Made by a program: the position numbers and the translations under genes
Assembly: GCA_019418305.1 (NCBI GenBank)
Contig: DYCA01000001.1
Coordinates: 20,764-44,586, forward strand
Direction of reading: 5' to 3'
Source of the DNA: Clostridiales bacterium
Lineage (GTDB): Bacteria; Bacillota; Clostridia; Oscillospirales; Butyricicoccaceae
Length of the DNA stretch: 23,823 nucleotides
In this document: positions 21,606 to 23,823 of the stretch, piece by piece
Layout: each line of letters opens with the position of its first letter
How positions within the stretch are numbered: position 1 is the stretch's first letter
The notes under the pieces: generated by a model
The model's input: the letters and a program-made list of their open reading frames with translations, nothing else
Database searches by the model: none
Told to the model about the DNA's origin: nothing

Positions 21606-21901
21606 TTGACCAGCACAATCTTTCGCTTATCCTTGTCGTGTGCCTGCCGGTATACGATAAATTTAGAACCGATGCACTGCACCGGTTCGGCGCCGGTCGC
21701 TTCGCACAACGCTTCGGACACCGTGCGCGGAGTAAGCATAGCATTCTCCAGCACCTTGCCCTTGACCAGTTCGTGTGCCTCAAGCAGCTGGTCGAGCTGG
21801 CGCTCGACTGCATCGGTCACGCCTTCCTTGCCGATGATGAGTGTATCGGCCAAAGGATTTGCCAAAGCGCGCAGCTGCGCGCGCTGTTTGGTTGTCAGCA
21901 T
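21602..21901 (-). CDS. yhbY: YhbY/YqeI family CRM-domain RNA-binding protein
   Basis: A single CRM domain that associates with pre-50S ribosomal particles. The 99 residues begin MLTTKQRAQLRALANPL, then IIGKEGVTDAVERQLDQLLE, with the GxxG-type loop and the ELVKGKVLE motif, and end in a basic strand (GSKFIVYRQAHDKDKRKIVL). Start is ATG at 21901 after GGAGA. It overlaps nadD downstream by four bases, the common yqeI-nadD-yqeK order. Confidence 0.95.
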   Translation of the reverse strand: MLTTKQRAQLRALANPLADTLIIGKEGVTDAVERQLDQLLEAHELVKGKVLENAMLTPRTVSEALCEATGAEPVQCIGSKFIVYRQAHDKDKRKIVLVK

Positions 21902-21928
21902 AAATGATATTCTCCTGTCTTGTTGATT

Positions 21929-22501
21929 TCAAATACGGGTTTTCAGCGCATCCTTAAGCGCTCGCAGCGCGCGACCGCGATGGGAAATCCGGTTTTTCAC
22001 TTCGCCCGGCAGTTCTCCGAACGTGCAGCCGTATTCCGGAACAAAAAACAGCGGATCGTACCCAAAGCCGCCTGCGCCACGGCTCTCGCGGAGCAGTTCG
22101 CCTTGGCATTCACCGCGCACGGTCATCTCCTGCCCATCCGGCAGAATGCACGCAATCGCGCACACAAAACAGCAGGCGCGGTTATCCTTGCTCCGCATAT
22201 TCTCTAATAAAAACGTATTTCTATCCTGATCGGTTCCCTCACAGTAACGCGCGGAGTAGATGCCCGGCGCGCCGTCCAGCGCGTCCACACACAGGCCGCT
22301 GTCATCCGCAATAGCGGGCAATCCGGTAAAATCTGCTGCACTTTTTGCCTTGATGATGGCGTTTTCCTCGAAGGTTGCACCGGTTTCCTCCGGCTCAGGC
22401 GCGTTTTCGGGCAGAGGCATCACTTCGATGCCAAGTTCCCCCAGAATTTCCACCATTTCTCTCAGTTTTTTCTGATTGTGAGAGGCAAGCACAAATTGCA
22501 T
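21929..22501 (-). CDS. rdgB: XTP/dITP diphosphatase (RdgB/HAM1)
   Basis: Hydrolyses XTP, dITP and ITP to monophosphates, cleaning deaminated purines from the nucleotide pool. The 190 residues are of standard length. Motifs are ASHNQKKLREM (6-16), FEENAIIKAKSAA (44-56), ADDSGLCVDALDGAPGIYSARY (65-86; catalytic Asp in DDSG), GGFGYDPLF (144-152) and SHRGRALR (173-180). Its ATG overlaps the rph stop by one base (TAATG), so coupling is likely; rph-rdgB is a common pair. Confidence 0.97.
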   Translation of the reverse strand: MQFVLASHNQKKLREMVEILGELGIEVMPLPENAPEPEETGATFEENAIIKAKSAADFTGLPAIADDSGLCVDALDGAPGIYSARYCEGTDQDRNTFLLENMRSKDNRACCFVCAIACILPDGQEMTVRGECQGELLRESRGAGGFGYDPLFFVPEYGCTFGELPGEVKNRISHRGRALRALKDALKTRI

Positions 22502-23226
22502 TACAGGCTCTCCCCCATCACGCGGCTCTGCTCTTCACACAGGCGCCGACAGCCCTCTTTGCCCAGCGCGAGCAGTTTTTGCAGCTCGGTGTCCGAGAAC
22601 GGACGACCTTCCCCCGTTCCCTGCACCTCGATAAACTCACCCGCCGAGGTCATTACAACATTGCAGTCCACGATTGCATGGCTGTCCTCGGCATAATTGA
22701 GGTCGAGGATGGCCTCATCCTCGAAAATACCGACCGAAACCGCCGCAACCTGCGCGGAAAGCGGCATTTTCTCGATTACGCCTTCGTCCAGCAGCTTTTT
22801 GCATGCGATCCACAGGGCAACAAACCCGCCCGTAATCGACGCACAGCGCGTGCCGCCATCTGCCTGAATGACGTCGCAATCCACCGTAATCTGGCGCTCA
22901 CCGAGCGCTTCGCGGTCAACCACCGCGCGCAGCGAACGACCGATCAGCCGCTGAATCTCGCTCGAGCGGCCGTCCAGCTTGAGGCTCTTGATATCGCGCT
23001 TTTTGCGCGTATTGGTCGCGCGCGGCAGCATGGCATATTCCGCCGTCACCCAGCCAAGCCCCTTGCCTTCCAGGAAGGGCGGCACCTTATCCTCCACCGA
23101 AGCGGTGCAAATCACCTTGGTGTTGCCCATTTCGACCAACACTGAGCCTTCGGCATACATCGTATAATCTTTTGTTATCTTCACCGGCCGCAGCGCGTCG
23201 GTTGTTCTTCCGTCAGGTCGTTGCAT
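22501..23226 (-). CDS. rph: Ribonuclease PH
   Basis: Phosphorolytic 3' exonuclease trimming tRNA and rRNA ends. The 241 residues are full length, with [15 protein letters not shown] at the start, [18 protein letters not shown] (54-71), the [15 protein letters not shown] motif (86-100), [19 protein letters not shown] (116-134) and DLNYAEDS, the catalytic acidic site. No disrupting change is seen, so it should be active. Its ATG overlaps the ftsY stop by one base (TAATG). Confidence 0.97.
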   Translation of the reverse strand: MQRPDGRTTDALRPVKITKDYTMYAEGSVLVEMGNTKVICTASVEDKVPPFLEGKGLGWVTAEYAMLPRATNTRKKRDIKSLKLDGRSSEIQRLIGRSLRAVVDREALGERQITVDCDVIQADGGTRCASITGGFVALWIACKKLLDEGVIEKMPLSAQVAAVSVGIFEDEAILDLNYAEDSHAIVDCNVVMTSAGEFIEVQGTGEGRPFSDTELQKLLALGKEGCRRLCEEQSRVMGESL

Positions 23227-23823
23227 TATGCGTTTTCTCCTTCCACAGGCGGCAGAATGGCTTCCAGAAATGCCGCACGGTCAAAATCAATCAAATCGTC
23301 AATGCCCTCGCCCACGCCGACGAGCTTGACCGGAACGCCAAGTCCCGCCGAAATGGCGATCACAATGCCGCCCTTGGCCGTGCCGTCCAGCTTGGTCAGA
23401 ACGATGCCGGTCAGGTGCGCGGCCTTGTTGAATTCCTCGGCCTGATGCACAGCATTCTGTCCGGTCGTCGCGTCCAGCACCAGCAGCGTCTCGCGCGACG
23501 CATCCGGCAGCTCCCGTGTGATGACGCGGTCGATTTTCGCCAGCTCATTCATCAGATTGGCCTTATTGTGTAAACGGCCTGCCGTGTCCACGATGATAAT
23601 ATCGCTGCCGCGCGCCTTTGCCGCCGCAATCGAGTCAAACACAACCGCCGCTGGGTCTGCGCCTTCCCCGTGGCGCACGATGTCCGCGCCCGCGCGCTTA
23701 GCCCAGATTTCCAACTGATCGGCCGCAGCCGCACGGAAGGTATCCGCCGCGGACAGCATGACCTTTTTGCCTTCGTTTACATAACGGGCGGCCAGCTTGC
23801 CGATCGACGTGGTTTTGCCCACG
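23226..23823 (-). CDS. ftsY: Signal recognition particle receptor FtsY (5' end outside window)
   Basis: SRP receptor GTPase that docks ribosome-SRP complexes at the membrane. Only the last 198 or so codons are present; the start lies beyond the window edge. The G-domain is cut within the P-loop ([10 protein letters not shown] at the edge). [17 protein letters not shown] is the insertion-box region. [13 protein letters not shown] is the G3 motif, [10 protein letters not shown] the G4 motif, and [12 protein letters not shown] the C-terminal closing motif. FtsY is favoured over Ffh because no methionine-rich M domain follows. It is the first visible gene of the ftsY-rph-rdgB-yhbY-nadD-yqeK-LCP-rsfS-leuS operon. 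Confidence 0.95.
   Translation of the reverse strand, partial: VGKTTSIGKLAARYVNEGKKVMLSAADTFRAAAADQLEIWAKRAGADIVRHGEGADPAAVVFDSIAAAKARGSDIIIVDTAGRLHNKANLMNELAKIDRVITRELPDASRETLLVLDATTGQNAVHQAEEFNKAAHLTGIVLTKLDGTAKGGIVIAISAGLGVPVKLVGVGEGIDDLIDFDRAAFLEAILPPVEGENA

Overview
The window is a chromosomal segment of a low-GC-phylum but moderately GC-rich anaerobic Firmicute (Bacillota, class Clostridia). Oscillospirales/Butyricicoccus-like is my guess from gene style; it is not proven. Reasons: a Clostridia-type paralogous type IIA topoisomerase pair, a DUF6472-type four-cysteine mini-protein, an LCP wall-ligase gene inside the nadD-yqeK-rsfS cluster, strong AGGAGG ribosome binding sites, sigma-A promoters with extended -10 boxes, and alternative TTG/GTG starts. 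Nearly all genes lie on the minus strand.

Layout, left to right. (1) 1-1310 is a clearly AT-richer stretch carrying one unrecognised, 3'-truncated gene for a two-TM helical protein, directly beyond the 3' end of tmRNA. (2) 1392-3791 holds an ssrA terminator, ssrA (tmRNA), smpB, a type 2 peptidyl-tRNA hydrolase and an FAH-family enzyme: a ribosome-rescue neighbourhood. (3) 3965-4732 (+) holds a DUF6472-like mini-protein and a maltose-type O-acetyltransferase. (4) 8880-4783 (-) is a four-gene operon: EamA transporter, MBOAT acyltransferase, AlgJ/AlgX-like SGNH protein, Ser-rich lipoprotein. This is a likely cell-surface O-acylation module. (5) 8999-9436 holds two convergent micro-genes sharing a terminator. 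(6) 10790-9600 is an aminotransferase with an almost consensus promoter. (7) 15122-10894 is the topoisomerase B-A operon. (8) 15242-15410 is a candidate stand-alone structured ncRNA. (9) rpsU has a perfect consensus promoter and a hairpin-rich leader. (10) 23823-15857 is a long housekeeping operon: ftsY (cut by the window edge), rph, rdgB, yhbY, nadD, yqeK, LCP protein, rsfS, leuS.

How they fit together: most of the window is translation and RNA quality control (tmRNA/SmpB, Pth2, RNase PH, YhbY, RsfS, S21, LeuRS), with FtsY protein targeting, NAD synthesis, nucleotide-pool cleaning, DNA topology and cell-envelope decoration. No CRISPR array, insertion sequence, integrase, rRNA or ordinary tRNA gene was seen. 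The best candidates for something undescribed are the AT-rich gene beside ssrA, the 15.2-15.4 kb ncRNA, the basic micro-protein at 9.3-9.4 kb, the tmRNA tag ending -LQAA, and the rpsU leader.
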